DNA of 64,000 nucleotides from Cyclobacteriaceae bacterium (GCA_022841475.1 JALHRJ010000010.1:1-64000); one strand, 5' to 3'. Positions 18,096-27,131 are shown, counted from the first letter of the stretch. Program-made: numbers and translations. The notes: a model not told the origin generated them from the letters alone.

Positions 18096-19289
18096 ATGTA
18101 CTACCACCGGCTGGGAAATATTCCACACAAACGACATACACAATTCAGACAACCGGATGGCAGTTTGTATAAGGAAGAACTTGTGAGCTCAGAGGGATTT
18201 TCCGGAATTTATTCAAACCTCTATCACATAAATGCGCCAACGCGAATCAAAGAAGTCAAAGATCCCGTTAAGTACGGTCCCAAATTAATTCAGGATTATG
18301 CCTTACGGCAAACACATTTGAATACCTCAAAAGTTACAACCACCGGTGATGACTTTCTCTCGGCACGTAAGGTCCTCCTGGCCAACAGCGATTGCTCGAT
18401 TTCAATTTGTTCTCCTACGAAGCGCAAAATGGATTACTTCTATAAAAATGCCGAAGGCGATGAAGTTTTGTATATACATGACGGGAAGGGTGCGTTGATC
18501 ACTCAATTTGGCAAACTCGAAATCAAGCAGGGAGATTATGTCGTAATCCCCCGTACGGTAATTTATAAACTTGATTTTGAGGAAGGACCGCTTCGTCTCT
18601 TAATAATAGAATCTGCTTCTCCGGTAGAAACAGTGAAACGATATCGTAATGATCTTGGCCAGCTCGGTGAACATTCTCCATACTGCGAACGCGACATTCG
18701 GCCGCCTCACGAATTAATTACAGATACCAGCAAAGGTGAATTTTTGATGAAGATCAAAAAGCAAGGCTACCTTCATCAATATGTTTATGATTACAGTCCG
18801 CTGGATCTGGTTGGCTGGGATGGATTTTTGTGGCCCTATGCATTTTCCATTCACGACTTTGAACCTATCACCGGGCGCATTCATCAACCACCACCTGTAC
18901 ATCAAACTTTTCAGGCACACAATTTCGTGATTTGTTCTTTCGTGCCGCGACTATTTGATTACCATCCGCAAGCGATACCGGCACCCTACAATCATAGCAA
19001 TATTGATAGTGATGAAGTGCTGTATTATGCAGAAGGGAATTTTATGAGCCGCAGAGGCATTGAACGCGGATCGTTCACCTTACATCCGGGTGGTTTGCCC
19101 CATGGTCCGCACCCCGGCACAGTCGAAAAAAGTATTGGAGCAAAAGAAACCCATGAGTTAGCCGTGATGATTGATACGTTCCGGCCACTCTACCTAACTG
19201 AAGACTCGTTACCATTTCTTGATAAAAATTATCCGATGAGCTGGACAGATAATTCAGGAGAAGTATTTCATGAAGTGAATACGCCCTAA
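18096..19289 (+). CDS. hmgA: Homogentisate 1,2-dioxygenase
   Basis: Non-haem iron cupin that opens the ring of homogentisate to maleylacetoacetate in tyrosine and phenylalanine breakdown. 397 aa from the ATG at 18096 (MYYHRLGNIPHKRHTQF). The C-terminal cupin carries the expected metal region: NHSNIDSDEVLYYAEGN with the Glu ligand, then the histidines of GGLPHGPHP. The frame is open back to a TTG at 18030, but that lies inside the preceding terminator hairpin. No other tyrosine-degradation gene is adjacent. Genes downstream on the same strand are unrelated small ones. Confidence 0.9.
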   Translation: MYYHRLGNIPHKRHTQFRQPDGSLYKEELVSSEGFSGIYSNLYHINAPTRIKEVKDPVKYGPKLIQDYALRQTHLNTSKVTTTGDDFLSARKVLLANSDCSISICSPTKRKMDYFYKNAEGDEVLYIHDGKGALITQFGKLEIKQGDYVVIPRTVIYKLDFEEGPLRLLIIESASPVETVKRYRNDLGQLGEHSPYCERDIRPPHELITDTSKGEFLMKIKKQGYLHQYVYDYSPLDLVGWDGFLWPYAFSIHDFEPITGRIHQPPPVHQTFQAHNFVICSFVPRLFDYHPQAIPAPYNHSNIDSDEVLYYAEGNFMSRRGIERGSFTLHPGGLPHGPHPGTVEKSIGAKETHELAVMIDTFRPLYLTEDSLPFLDKNYPMSWTDNSGEVFHEVNTP

Positions 19290-19339
19290 AATTCAGCCGT
19301 TTACTTTCAATGCGTTATATTTAAACTAATACTATTTAC

Positions 19340-19576
19340 ATGAGTGCAACACAGATTCAAGAGAAACTTCAAAAAGTAATAGATAGTGGGGATTCAAGAC
19401 TATTGAGGATGCTCTATGCAGTCGCCAAAGAGTATTCAGAAGAAAACTATACTCTTCCTGGAAAACCAATGACTGAGAGGGTACTTAAAAATCGAATACA
19501 AGCTTCTAAGAAAAGGATTGCTTCAGGAAGATTTACTACCCACGAGGACCTCCAGAAAGAGATAAAGACTTGGTAA
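19340..19576 (+). CDS. Antitoxin-like small protein (putative RelE/ParE-type addiction module component)
   Basis: 78 aa, helical and charged. The C-terminal half, with LKNRIQASKKRIASGRFTTHEDL, resembles the toxin-binding tails of Bacteroidota antitoxins paired with RelE/ParE toxins, which often read KRIxxGxFxTxEE. An intact toxin would normally start in an overlapping frame at the stop codon. Here only a short broken remnant is seen. The family match is by eye and not certain. Confidence 0.5.
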   Translation: MSATQIQEKLQKVIDSGDSRLLRMLYAVAKEYSEENYTLPGKPMTERVLKNRIQASKKRIASGRFTTHEDLQKEIKTW

Positions 19577-19630
19577 AAAAGAAGTTTAAAATTATTTAGG
19601 ATGATGAGTAATCTAATCGAAATAAAATAA
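19570..19630 (+). pseudogene. Possible remnant of a RelE/ParE toxin start
   Basis: From a TTG at 19570, overlapping the antitoxin stop as in many toxin-antitoxin pairs, the frame reads LVKKKFKII, then a TAG where a Trp codon (TGG) would be expected, then DDE and a stop. In the +1 frame the text continues SNLIEIK (19607-19627). Intact ParE-type toxins commonly open with a pattern like KIIWDDEAxxNLxEI, so both pieces fit a toxin N-terminus broken by a nonsense change and a frameshift, with the rest deleted. This is inference from about 60 bases. Confidence 0.35.
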
Positions 19631-19654
19631 TCAAACCTATCTAAAAAATTATTT

Positions 19655-20362
19655 ATGAAGCTTCTTACTCTAATCGTTGTCGCATTTACCATTCTTTCAT
19701 CCGCAGCTCAATCCCAAGACCTCACGGGTGCCTGGCAAAGTGGGCCGGATGAAAATCGTTCTGTCATGATCGTGGCGAGCAAGTTTTTTTCAGTAGCCGT
19801 TTACAATGTAAAAGACAAAACTTACATAGGTACCTATGGTGGAATCTGGCGATTAGAAAAAGATCAGTTCGTGGAAGTTCAGGAATTCAACACGTTAAAG
19901 CCGGAACTTATCGGCACCGAAAAACGAACGGTTATTAAAGTACAAAAAGACAAATTTAGTTTTAGTGATGGTACCTCCTTTACCCGGATTGACAATGGAA
20001 CACCAGGCGCACTATCCGGAGCGTGGTTAATCACAGGACGCGTTACGGATTCGGGCATGCAAAAAATGACCCCGGGGGCGCGAAAGACTATGAAGATTCT
20101 TTCTGGCACAAGATTTCAATGGATTGCCTACAACAGCGAAACAAAAGAATTTTTCGGTACAGGTGGTGGTACTTACTCTACTGTGGACGGTAAATACACT
20201 GAGACCATAGATGTCTTCTCCCGGGATAATAGTCGTGTGGGTGCAAACCTTGAATTCAATTTCTCAATAATTGAGGGCGGTGATTGGCGGCACAGTGGAA
20301 AGAGTAGCAAGGGCGATCCCATTGATGAAATCTGGTCGAAGCGCGAGAAGATTGGAATTTAA
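19655..20362 (+). CDS. Secreted protein with two lipocalin-like repeats, function unknown
   Basis: 235 aa with a signal peptide (MKLLTLIVVAFTILSSAAQSQ, cleavage near 21). The mature part shows an internal duplication: LTGAWQSG near 23 and LSGAWLITG near 118 open two similar beta-rich halves, each with a later segment around YGGIWRLEKDQFVEVQEF or GGGTYSTVDGKYTETIDVF. This fits small calycin-like secreted proteins found in Bacteroidota. No catalytic motif is visible. It ends 6 bp before the thioesterase ATG, suggesting cotranscription. Confidence 0.7.
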   Translation: MKLLTLIVVAFTILSSAAQSQDLTGAWQSGPDENRSVMIVASKFFSVAVYNVKDKTYIGTYGGIWRLEKDQFVEVQEFNTLKPELIGTEKRTVIKVQKDKFSFSDGTSFTRIDNGTPGALSGAWLITGRVTDSGMQKMTPGARKTMKILSGTRFQWIAYNSETKEFFGTGGGTYSTVDGKYTETIDVFSRDNSRVGANLEFNFSIIEGGDWRHSGKSSKGDPIDEIWSKREKIGI

Positions 20363-20368
20363 TAATTG

Positions 20369-20815
20369 ATGGAGAAATTTTCGCTACCCATTCAAGTTCG
20401 TTGGTCTGATATCGATCAAAACCGACACCTGCGACATTCGGCCTACTATGATTATGGCGCAACCGTTAGGATTGATTGCTTTTCGAAACACGGACTTACC
20501 AATCTCAAGTTTGAAGAATTGCGCATTGGCCCGATTCTCTTTCGAGAAGAAGCGATTTTTAAACGCGAAATAAAATTTGAAGATAAAGTAACCATCGACC
20601 TGGTGGTAACAAAAGCCACACCCGACTTTAGCCGATGGAGTGTGCGGCATCATTTCTATAAGGAAGATGGAACCTTATCCGCTATTATTAATCTCGATGG
20701 TGCCTGGATTGATGTACTGAAACGAAAACTGGCCGTGCCCGATGAATTTATTCAAAAAGTATTTGACGATTTTCCGAAGGCTTCCGATTTCGAACAAATC
20801 CCTATCAAAAAATAA
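20369..20815 (+). CDS. Acyl-CoA thioesterase family protein (hotdog fold, 4HBT type)
   Basis: 149 aa with the hotdog N-terminus IQVRWSDIDQNRHLRHSAYYDY, where the Asp-x-Asp-x-Asn region matches the active-site helix start of YbgC/FadM-like thioesterases. The ATG at 20369 directly follows an in-frame TTG. It would hydrolyse acyl-CoA; the chain specificity is unknown. It is adjacent and convergent with purN, with no gap between the two stop codons. Confidence 0.82.
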   Translation: MEKFSLPIQVRWSDIDQNRHLRHSAYYDYGATVRIDCFSKHGLTNLKFEELRIGPILFREEAIFKREIKFEDKVTIDLVVTKATPDFSRWSVRHHFYKEDGTLSAIINLDGAWIDVLKRKLAVPDEFIQKVFDDFPKASDFEQIPIKK

Positions 20816-21391
20816 TTACCGATTTACCCACCGTTCAATCACGCGCGGATAATGTGCATGCTCGAGTCGTTGAACCTGCTCTGCAATTTGTTGAGTTGTA
20901 TAGGTAGAATGAACGGGACATTTACCTTGAAATAAAATTCTCCCCTGATCATAGCGTTCATCCACTTCATGGATGGTAATTCCTGTCTCCGTTTCACCTG
21001 CATTCTTTACAGCTTCATGTACTTTCATACCATACATGCCCTTACCTCCATATTTTGGTAACAAAGCTGGATGTATATTGATGATACGCTGAGGAAATGT
21101 TTCGATCAGATTTGAAGGAACAAGCCAGAGAAAGCCAGCCAAAACAACGTGCGTTACACCGGCATCCTTTAACCAACCCATAACTTCTTCACTTTCGCGG
21201 AATTGTTGCCGCGTAAAGACCCGCGTGGGTATATTAAATTTATGTGCACGCTCCAATCCAACCGCCCCAGGATTGTTGCTTAATACTAATACAACCTTGA
21301 TCGTTGAGTGATTTTTAAAATGATTAAAAATTGCTTCCGCATTGGATCCATTACCAGAAAGAAAAACAGCTAGCCGAGCGGGTTGATTCAT
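20816..21391 (-). CDS. purN: Phosphoribosylglycinamide formyltransferase
   Basis: GAR transformylase of purine synthesis, using 10-formyl-THF. The start MNQPARLAVFLSGNGSN at 21391 fits the family; the frame extends ten codons further. Active-site motifs are NIHPALLP near 104-111 (Asn, His) and the HEVDERYDQG segment near 140-149 (Asp). Length of 191 aa is normal. purH lies about 10 kb away on the same strand, not in one operon. Confidence 0.93.
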   Translation of the reverse strand: MNQPARLAVFLSGNGSNAEAIFNHFKNHSTIKVVLVLSNNPGAVGLERAHKFNIPTRVFTRQQFRESEEVMGWLKDAGVTHVVLAGFLWLVPSNLIETFPQRIINIHPALLPKYGGKGMYGMKVHEAVKNAGETETGITIHEVDERYDQGRILFQGKCPVHSTYTTQQIAEQVQRLEHAHYPRVIERWVNR

Positions 21392-21464
21392 GGCGCAAAG
21401 AAAAGCATTAAACCCAGACAATGAAAATCAAGGCATTGACGGCTTGCATCACAATACTTTTTTG

Positions 21465-22325
21465 TTAGGATTTGATAAACACCATGCTTATTACGCCTAA
21501 TAGCATAATAATTTTACATGCCTGGCTTAGCCAATAAAAATCCTTTCGGGTATCTGCCCGGATTAATCGTAATAATAACAATCCCAAAGGGATAAAAAGA
21601 AAAATTAAAAAATAGGAAAGTGGCAATTGTGAATACCATGCATTAAGCAAAAGAACAGAAGATGCCAATAAACCAAGTAAGATGTACAAGAGCGCCTTTG
21701 TCTTTCGGATTCCCCATATGATGGGCAATGTCCTGCATCCAAATGTATTGTCACCTTTCAGGTCTTCCATGTCTTTTACAATCTCGCGGATAAGTGTCAT
21801 AAAAAAGGCAAACAACGCATAAATAATCACCAGCGAATTGGAAACGTCATAAAGAATGTTAACCAACACAATAGAAATACTGGTGAGCCAGGCCACCACA
21901 AAATTTCCAATAAAAGGTTGGCGTTTGAGATTGTTGGAATACACCCACAACAAAAAAGCAGATAGAAAATTGATCACACCCAGTTTCCAACTCAACACAA
22001 AGCCGAGGGCTACACCCATAAATGAAAGAATACTATGAAAAAAAAGTGCATACCTGCGCGTGATGTTTTTGCCAATAACTACACGGTTTGGTTTATTGAT
22101 GAGATCTATTTTAATATCGTAGTAATCGTTGATGATGTAACCCGCGGCTGCAATAATGGCTGTGGAACTCGACAGAACAAAAAGCTTCCAATCTAAAAGC
22201 AATTCGCGGTCAATTAAAAAGATCGTCACAAAGTATTGCGATAGGCCAATGATGACCAGGTTCCAAAACCGGGTTAAGCGTAGTAGTGCACGCAGCGTAA
22301 AGGGCTGGTAGCTTTTTGGGGGCAT
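21465..22325 (-). CDS. UbiA-family prenyltransferase
   Basis: Integral-membrane prenyltransferase with about eight to nine helices. From the ATG at 22325 the two Mg/diphosphate motifs are NDYYDIKID near 67-75 and KDMEDLKGD near 181-189. In Bacteroidota this form is often labelled geranylgeranylglycerol-phosphate geranylgeranyltransferase-like, but the acceptor cannot be read from sequence. The frame continues 17 codons upstream to another ATG at 22376; the later start gives the usual short N-terminus before helix 1. It is downstream of the TonB receptor on the same strand with a 64-bp gap. Confidence 0.85.
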   Translation of the reverse strand: MPPKSYQPFTLRALLRLTRFWNLVIIGLSQYFVTIFLIDRELLLDWKLFVLSSSTAIIAAAGYIINDYYDIKIDLINKPNRVVIGKNITRRYALFFHSILSFMGVALGFVLSWKLGVINFLSAFLLWVYSNNLKRQPFIGNFVVAWLTSISIVLVNILYDVSNSLVIIYALFAFFMTLIREIVKDMEDLKGDNTFGCRTLPIIWGIRKTKALLYILLGLLASSVLLLNAWYSQLPLSYFLIFLFIPLGLLLLRLIRADTRKDFYWLSQACKIIMLLGVISMVFIKS

Positions 22326-22389
22326 CGGTACAAAGGTAGTTACTTGATGCGAGAAGCCGTTGCATGAATCCCGCATCTAGTTTCAGTTG

Positions 22390-24840
22390 TCAAAACCTAA
22401 GCGCTACCATGACCAAATAATTTCGACCTGCCTGTGGATAATAGAAATTTTGTCGGTATGCTGTTGCTCCGCCCAGGTAGCCATAGGTATACCCATTGGA
22501 GGAATAACTTACATTAAAAATATTGTTGGCCAGCAGGCTTACCGAAATATCCTTCATAAAAGAAGGCTTTATACTATAGCCCAGACGGAGATCATTTATA
22601 AAATAAGAGCCGATACTCCTGGCGTCATTCGAAGTATTGTCCAGAAATTGCTTACCCACGTATTTGGTCAGTAAACCAACTTCAACATTTTTTATTGGCG
22701 TGTACATAAAGCCTGATCCAGCGATTACATTCGGTGAAAAAGAAATATCTGTATCAGAATAATTATTGACCACCTCATTATATTCATCAAAATTGGTTCC
22801 GTAATCGTAGATAACTTCATTAAAGTTTTTTATTCTATTTTGACTCAATGTTAGATTGGCATTCCATTGAACTTTTGAACCAAGTCTAACGGAACCTTCC
22901 AGCTCTAGTCCGGTGCGATAACTCTCGTCCACGTTCGTGCGAACAATGGCGCCCACATCGTTTAACTTTCCGGTTGGAACCAGTTGGTTTTTATAGTTCA
23001 TCAGGTAATAATTAACATTCAAAATCAGATTGTTTTTTCTAAACCTCCACCCTGCTTCAACATTCCGTAAGGTTTCATGCTTTGGATTGGTTCCAGCAAG
23101 GGCATCGATAAAATCGTCCCGTACCGGCTCGCGATTGCCAATGGCATAAGATGCATACCATTGTTGTTCATCCGAAGCTTGATAGGTAAACCCAAATTTA
23201 GGATTGAAGAAATTGAATTCGGCATCTACATTAAAATCAAACTGCCTGTTTTCCTTGCCGGAAGCCTGATAAGAAACACCCCGATATTGCAAATCAAGAA
23301 ATCCTGTAATCTTATCCGTAATCTGAAGATTATTTTTCCAATAAATTGTGAAATCATTTTTGTTGCCATTATTAAAGTAGTATTGGTAATCCTTGGGCAC
23401 TTCAGAAACCTGCGACCAAATGATTTGCCCAAAATGGTCGCCATCATATTGATTCCAGGCGCCACCAAGAATTGAATTCAATTTATCCTTCTCATAATTG
23501 ACAGAATACGTAAGTCCATAAAAATCATTGTCAAGCCAACGCCTGCGCACCAGATCGGTAGACGAAATTGTTTCACCACCAATCACTACCTCGCTCAATC
23601 CATAATCTTCAAAGTCATTGTCGTATCGAAATTCTTCAAAGAACCCGCGACCATAAGTATAGTGTAATGCCGCATTGGCCGTAAGCAATTCTGAAAAACG
23701 ATGCGAGGCATGAAGTTGATAATGATCCTGCGCATAATTATCGACCTGATTCTCGTACGTATAAATATTAAAGGTGCGACCTGATGACAACAAATTGTCG
23801 GTTTGTTCCTGGTTCCAACCTTCAGAGGCTGCCGTTTCCAACATGGCCTCTTCATCATTGTTCAATCGCGATTCTGGCACACCATACCAACTTTGATAGG
23901 TAATTTCCTTGCCCCCAAATACAATTGCTTTGAGCATCGTTTTCTTGCCGTAATATCCACCCGATAAGTAATAGGATTTTAAATCGGAGGTGGCGCGGTC
24001 GATATATCCATCAGAATTGATTTGTGACACCCGACCATCGAAAACAAATTTGTCATTAATCAAGCCCGTACCAAACGATACAGTATGTCTTCGTGTGTTG
24101 AATGATCCAAACGAATTAATCAGATCGGCATAAGCCACATCGTTGCGGGTATTGGTTTGCAGATTCACACTCGCACCGAAGGCGCCAGCACCGTTGGTGG
24201 ACGTGCCTACCCCTCTTTGTATCTGCACACTTTGTGTGGACGAAGCAAGATCAGGCGTGTTTACCCAAAACACTCCCTGACTTTCGCTATCATTAACCGG
24301 TATCCCATTGATGGTTACATTGATTCGGGTGGCATCGCTGCCGCGGATGCGTAATCCTGTATACCCAACTCCTGCGCCTGCATCCGATGTCGTCACTAAA
24401 GACGGAGTCCAGTTTATGGTAAGCGGAAGATCCTGACCAAAATTTTGCTTTTGCAGGGTTGCCTTGTTCATTGTTGTAAACGTGGTGGGGCTCTTTGCAT
24501 CCACGCGCGTAGCCGTAACAATGACCTGATCAGTTATGCGAACATCTTCCTCCAGCAAAATGGCCAACCAACCAGGCTGATCCGTTTTCAGTTGGAGGGA
24601 TTGCGTTTTATACCCTACAAACCTGATCTCCGCCTCGTAGCTTGCAGGTGTAACTTGATTGAATAAAAAATACCCGTTCTCATCCGTAATCGAATACTTT
24701 CCCGATTCTTTCAGAACAATGGTTGCTCCCGCTAGGGGTTGCTGCGTTTGTTTGTCTTTCACATAACCGCGAAGGACTTGCTGCGCCTGAACGCTCCACG
24801 ACAACACAGTTAATGCTGCCAACACATAAAATTTTAACAT
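22390..24840 (-). CDS. TonB-dependent outer-membrane receptor, probable thiamin/TPP transporter
   Basis: 816 aa from the ATG at 24840 (MLKFYVLAALT). Signal peptide ends near VQAQ; then a carboxypeptidase-like domain (about 20-100), a TonB-box-like stretch around ITDQVIVTATR, the plug domain with GLRIRGSDATRINVTINGIPVND, and a beta barrel ending in the terminal aromatic of VALRF. The call as a thiamin or thiamin-pyrophosphate transporter rests on the TPP riboswitch just upstream on the same strand. The barrel alone would not tell the substrate. The frame runs on to 24933, but that extension would overlap the leader and give no proper signal peptide. Confidence 0.88.
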   Translation of the reverse strand: MLKFYVLAALTVLSWSVQAQQVLRGYVKDKQTQQPLAGATIVLKESGKYSITDENGYFLFNQVTPASYEAEIRFVGYKTQSLQLKTDQPGWLAILLEEDVRITDQVIVTATRVDAKSPTTFTTMNKATLQKQNFGQDLPLTINWTPSLVTTSDAGAGVGYTGLRIRGSDATRINVTINGIPVNDSESQGVFWVNTPDLASSTQSVQIQRGVGTSTNGAGAFGASVNLQTNTRNDVAYADLINSFGSFNTRRHTVSFGTGLINDKFVFDGRVSQINSDGYIDRATSDLKSYYLSGGYYGKKTMLKAIVFGGKEITYQSWYGVPESRLNNDEEAMLETAASEGWNQEQTDNLLSSGRTFNIYTYENQVDNYAQDHYQLHASHRFSELLTANAALHYTYGRGFFEEFRYDNDFEDYGLSEVVIGGETISSTDLVRRRWLDNDFYGLTYSVNYEKDKLNSILGGAWNQYDGDHFGQIIWSQVSEVPKDYQYYFNNGNKNDFTIYWKNNLQITDKITGFLDLQYRGVSYQASGKENRQFDFNVDAEFNFFNPKFGFTYQASDEQQWYASYAIGNREPVRDDFIDALAGTNPKHETLRNVEAGWRFRKNNLILNVNYYLMNYKNQLVPTGKLNDVGAIVRTNVDESYRTGLELEGSVRLGSKVQWNANLTLSQNRIKNFNEVIYDYGTNFDEYNEVVNNYSDTDISFSPNVIAGSGFMYTPIKNVEVGLLTKYVGKQFLDNTSNDARSIGSYFINDLRLGYSIKPSFMKDISVSLLANNIFNVSYSSNGYTYGYLGGATAYRQNFYYPQAGRNYLVMVALRF

Positions 24841-24895
24841 GTTTATCTTTAGTTTAAACTTGCAGAGCACACAGGGGAATGTGATGCGTACGTTT

Positions 24896-24913
24896 TTCCG
24901 ATAGCTATCGGAA
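24896..24913. repeat. Perfect 18-bp palindrome in the riboswitch leader
   Basis: TTCCGATAGCTATCGGAA is its own reverse complement. It lies just downstream of the TPP aptamer and about 55 bp before the receptor ATG. It is followed by A residues in the direction of transcription, not U, so it is not a normal intrinsic terminator. It could be part of the expression platform, a protein site, or a genome-wide repeat. Confidence 0.7.
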
Positions 24914-24915
24914 TT

Positions 24916-25006
24916 GCCTCCCTTCGTCCGCATTACCGGAATCAGGTTCTATGGGTATAATCTCAGCCCGTTATATTTGGCACCCCTGCCACGCTTTTCT
25001 GCGTGA
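24916..25006 (-). promoter_or_regulatory. TPP riboswitch (THI element)
   Basis: On the minus strand the conserved blocks appear in order: GGGGTGCC (24986-24979), GGCTGAGATTATACCC (24968-24953), GAACCTGATTCCGGTAATGC (24949-24930) and GGACGAAGGGA (24929-24919). These match the TPP aptamer core (GGGGUGC, CUGAGA, ACCUGAUC, GGGA). A small hairpin, CACGC-loop-GCGTG, sits directly 5' of the core (about 25006-24991), and an obvious closing P1 helix was not found by eye. It would repress the TonB receptor downstream when TPP is plentiful. The exact 5' limit is uncertain. Confidence 0.93.
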
Positions 25007-25139
25007 CGGGTCAAAGGTAAGGATGACTTTCGTTAATTTGCAAGGCACTTACTTACATAAATCACGGATGCCTGTTTTGGATATTGGATTTGTACAGTCT
25101 TAAGTCAACATATATTTAAATCATTGAACAATCATCGTC

Positions 25140-25634
25140 ATGTATAAAGCAATTGTTAACGATAAAATTTTTGAAATTGAATCTGATGATTCCGGTTTTG
25201 TGGTGAATGGTGAACCCCAATCATGGGATTTGGTGAAGATAGCCGATGGTTACTTCCATATTCTATATCAAAACAAAAGCTACAGGGCCGAAGTGATCAA
25301 GGCTGATGCGGAAACAAAAATGTTCACCTTCAAAATTAATGGTCGCCTCTATACCGTTACCCTGAAAGACAAATTTGATTTGCTATTGGAAAAGATGGGT
25401 ATGCATAATACAGCCAGCAGCAAAGTAAATAATGTTAAAGCCCCCATGCCCGGCTTGATTATCGATCTAAAAATAAAAGTGGGCGATGCCGTAAAACCAG
25501 GTGACTCGCTATTGATTCTCGAAGCGATGAAAATGGAGAACATACTCAAGTCACCAGGCGAAGGAATTGTGAAGACAGTGAAAGTAAAGAAAGGCGATAG
25601 CGTAGAGAAGGGTCAGGTGTTGGTGGAGTTTTAA
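25140..25634 (+). CDS. Biotin carboxyl carrier protein-like (acyl-CoA carboxylase biotinyl subunit)
   Basis: 164 aa. The C-terminal biotinyl domain (about 97-164) carries the biotinylation site EAMKMEN with K131. The N-terminal half (about 1-80) is a beta domain like the BT linker of propionyl/methylcrotonyl-CoA carboxylase alpha subunits, rather than the Ala/Pro-rich linker of AccB. It probably serves a propionyl-CoA or related carboxylase whose carboxylase and transferase subunits are not in this window. It is divergent from the riboswitch-receptor unit and 103 bp upstream of pyrH. Confidence 0.88.
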   Translation: MYKAIVNDKIFEIESDDSGFVVNGEPQSWDLVKIADGYFHILYQNKSYRAEVIKADAETKMFTFKINGRLYTVTLKDKFDLLLEKMGMHNTASSKVNNVKAPMPGLIIDLKIKVGDAVKPGDSLLILEAMKMENILKSPGEGIVKTVKVKKGDSVEKGQVLVEF

Positions 25635-25737
25635 GCGAACTCTACTTCATTCCCTCGTTAAAATCGAAAATACTCCTCGAAATTTGCTCAAACCTGACCA
25701 TATTTGCGGGGTTAAAACCTGAACTATACCTCCAACC

Positions 25738-26442
25738 ATGAAGTACAAACGCATCCTTCTCAAACTCAGCGGTGAAGCGCTGATGGGCTCCAAAAACAGC
25801 AACATCGACCCGGCTGTGCTGGAGCAATATTCCGAAGAAATAAAGACGGTGAAGGAGCAAAATGTGGAATTGGCAATTGTAATTGGGGGGGGGAATATTT
25901 TTAGAGGCGGGCAGGCTGAAGCACTTGGCATAGACCGCGTGCAGGGCGATTACATGGGCATGTTGGCTACTGTGATTAACGCTATGGCGTTGCAAAGTGC
26001 GTTAGAACGGCATGGCATGTACACCCGCCTGATGTCGGGTATAAAAATGGAGCAGGTGTGTGAGCCTTTTATCAGACGCAGAGCAATTCGACATCTGGAA
26101 AAAGGACGGATTGTTATTTTTGGTGCCGGTATTGGCAACCCTTATTTTACAACAGATTCGACCGCCAGCTTACGAGCCATCGAATTACAAGCCGGAGTTG
26201 TATTGAAGGGCACCCGTGTAGATGGTGTATATGACAAAGATCCTGAAAAGTTTAGTGATGCGGTTCGATACAGTCATCTGAGTTTTCAGGAAGCTTATTC
26301 AAAAAAACTAAACATCATGGACATGACGGCCTTTACGCTGTGCCAGGAGAACAAATTACCGATTATTGTTTTTGACATGAATAAAAAAGGCAACCTGTTG
26401 AAAATAGCAAGAGGCGAAGAAGCCGGAACTCTTATAAGTTAA
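25738..26442 (+). CDS. pyrH: Uridylate kinase
   Basis: UMP kinase of the amino-acid kinase fold, making UDP for nucleic acid and sugar-nucleotide synthesis. 234 aa with KLSGEALMG near 8-16, GGGNIFRG near 50-57 and DMTAFTLC near 194-201. It is followed by frr with a 70-bp gap, a very common pyrH-frr pairing in bacteria. Confidence 0.96.
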   Translation: MKYKRILLKLSGEALMGSKNSNIDPAVLEQYSEEIKTVKEQNVELAIVIGGGNIFRGGQAEALGIDRVQGDYMGMLATVINAMALQSALERHGMYTRLMSGIKMEQVCEPFIRRRAIRHLEKGRIVIFGAGIGNPYFTTDSTASLRAIELQAGVVLKGTRVDGVYDKDPEKFSDAVRYSHLSFQEAYSKKLNIMDMTAFTLCQENKLPIIVFDMNKKGNLLKIARGEEAGTLIS

Positions 26443-26512
26443 TTTTAGAGTTAAGATTGGATTATAGATTTTAAAACTCCAATCCTAAAATCATAAATCT
26501 TAAATCATTTTT

Positions 26513-27067
26513 ATGGAAGAGATCGAACTATACCTCGAAGAAGCCAAAGATCAGATGAGCAAAGCGCTGGCACACGTAGGCAGTGAATTGGCTAAAATCC
26601 GTGCCGGCAAAGCTAATCCAGCCATGCTCGATGGCATTCAAGTATCATATTATGGTGCAATGAGTCCGTTAAATCAGGTGTCGTCCATTACCTCGCAAGA
26701 TGCACGCACACTATTTATTAAACCCTGGGAAAAAGGATTGATCCAGGAAATAGAAAAAGCCATTATGATCGCTAACCTGGGGCTTACACCACAAAATGAC
26801 GGTCAGCAGGTAATCATCAACATACCTATGCTTACTGAAGAAAGAAGAAAGCAATTGGTAAAACAATCCAGCCATGAATGCGAACTGGGTAAGGTGAGTG
26901 TGCGCAGCATCCGCAAAGAGACTAACGAACAACTCAAGAAGATCAAAGGAGTCTCCGAAGACGATATTAAAAACGCTGAAGAGACTGTTCAAAAATTGAC
27001 AGACGAATCTATTCATAAGATTGATGCCTTGCTGAAGAAGAAAGAGGCGGAGATCATGACAGTTTAA
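26513..27067 (+). CDS. frr: Ribosome recycling factor
   Basis: Splits post-termination ribosomes with EF-G. 184 aa, with the typical helical domain segments KIRAGKANPAMLDGI near 29-43, the domain II pattern around PLNQVSSI, and VSVRSIRKETNEQLKKIK near 128-145. Complete. It is preceded by an A/T-rich dyad in the pyrH-frr gap. Confidence 0.97.
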   Translation: MEEIELYLEEAKDQMSKALAHVGSELAKIRAGKANPAMLDGIQVSYYGAMSPLNQVSSITSQDARTLFIKPWEKGLIQEIEKAIMIANLGLTPQNDGQQVIINIPMLTEERRKQLVKQSSHECELGKVSVRSIRKETNEQLKKIKGVSEDDIKNAEETVQKLTDESIHKIDALLKKKEAEIMTV

Positions 27068-27079
27068 TTGACAAGGGAC

Positions 27080-27131
27080 AATTGACAATGAACAATGTCC
27101 TTTGATCATCAAAATATTCTCATTGTCAATT
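27080..27131. repeat. Inverted repeat between frr and lgt
   Basis: A 12-bp perfect inverted repeat AATTGACAATGA (27080-27091) and TCATTGTCAATT (27120-27131), with further TTGTCAA-type copies up to 27153. It lies in the 90-bp frr-lgt gap. The repeated TTGACAAT/ATTGTCAA unit looks like a dispersed Bacteroidota intergenic repeat. It could form a hairpin in the mRNA. Confidence 0.6.

Noticed and set aside
24841-24933. 31-residue N-terminal extension of the TonB receptor
   Set aside because: It overlaps the palindrome and riboswitch leader and would bury the signal peptide; the ATG at 24840 gives a proper signal sequence.
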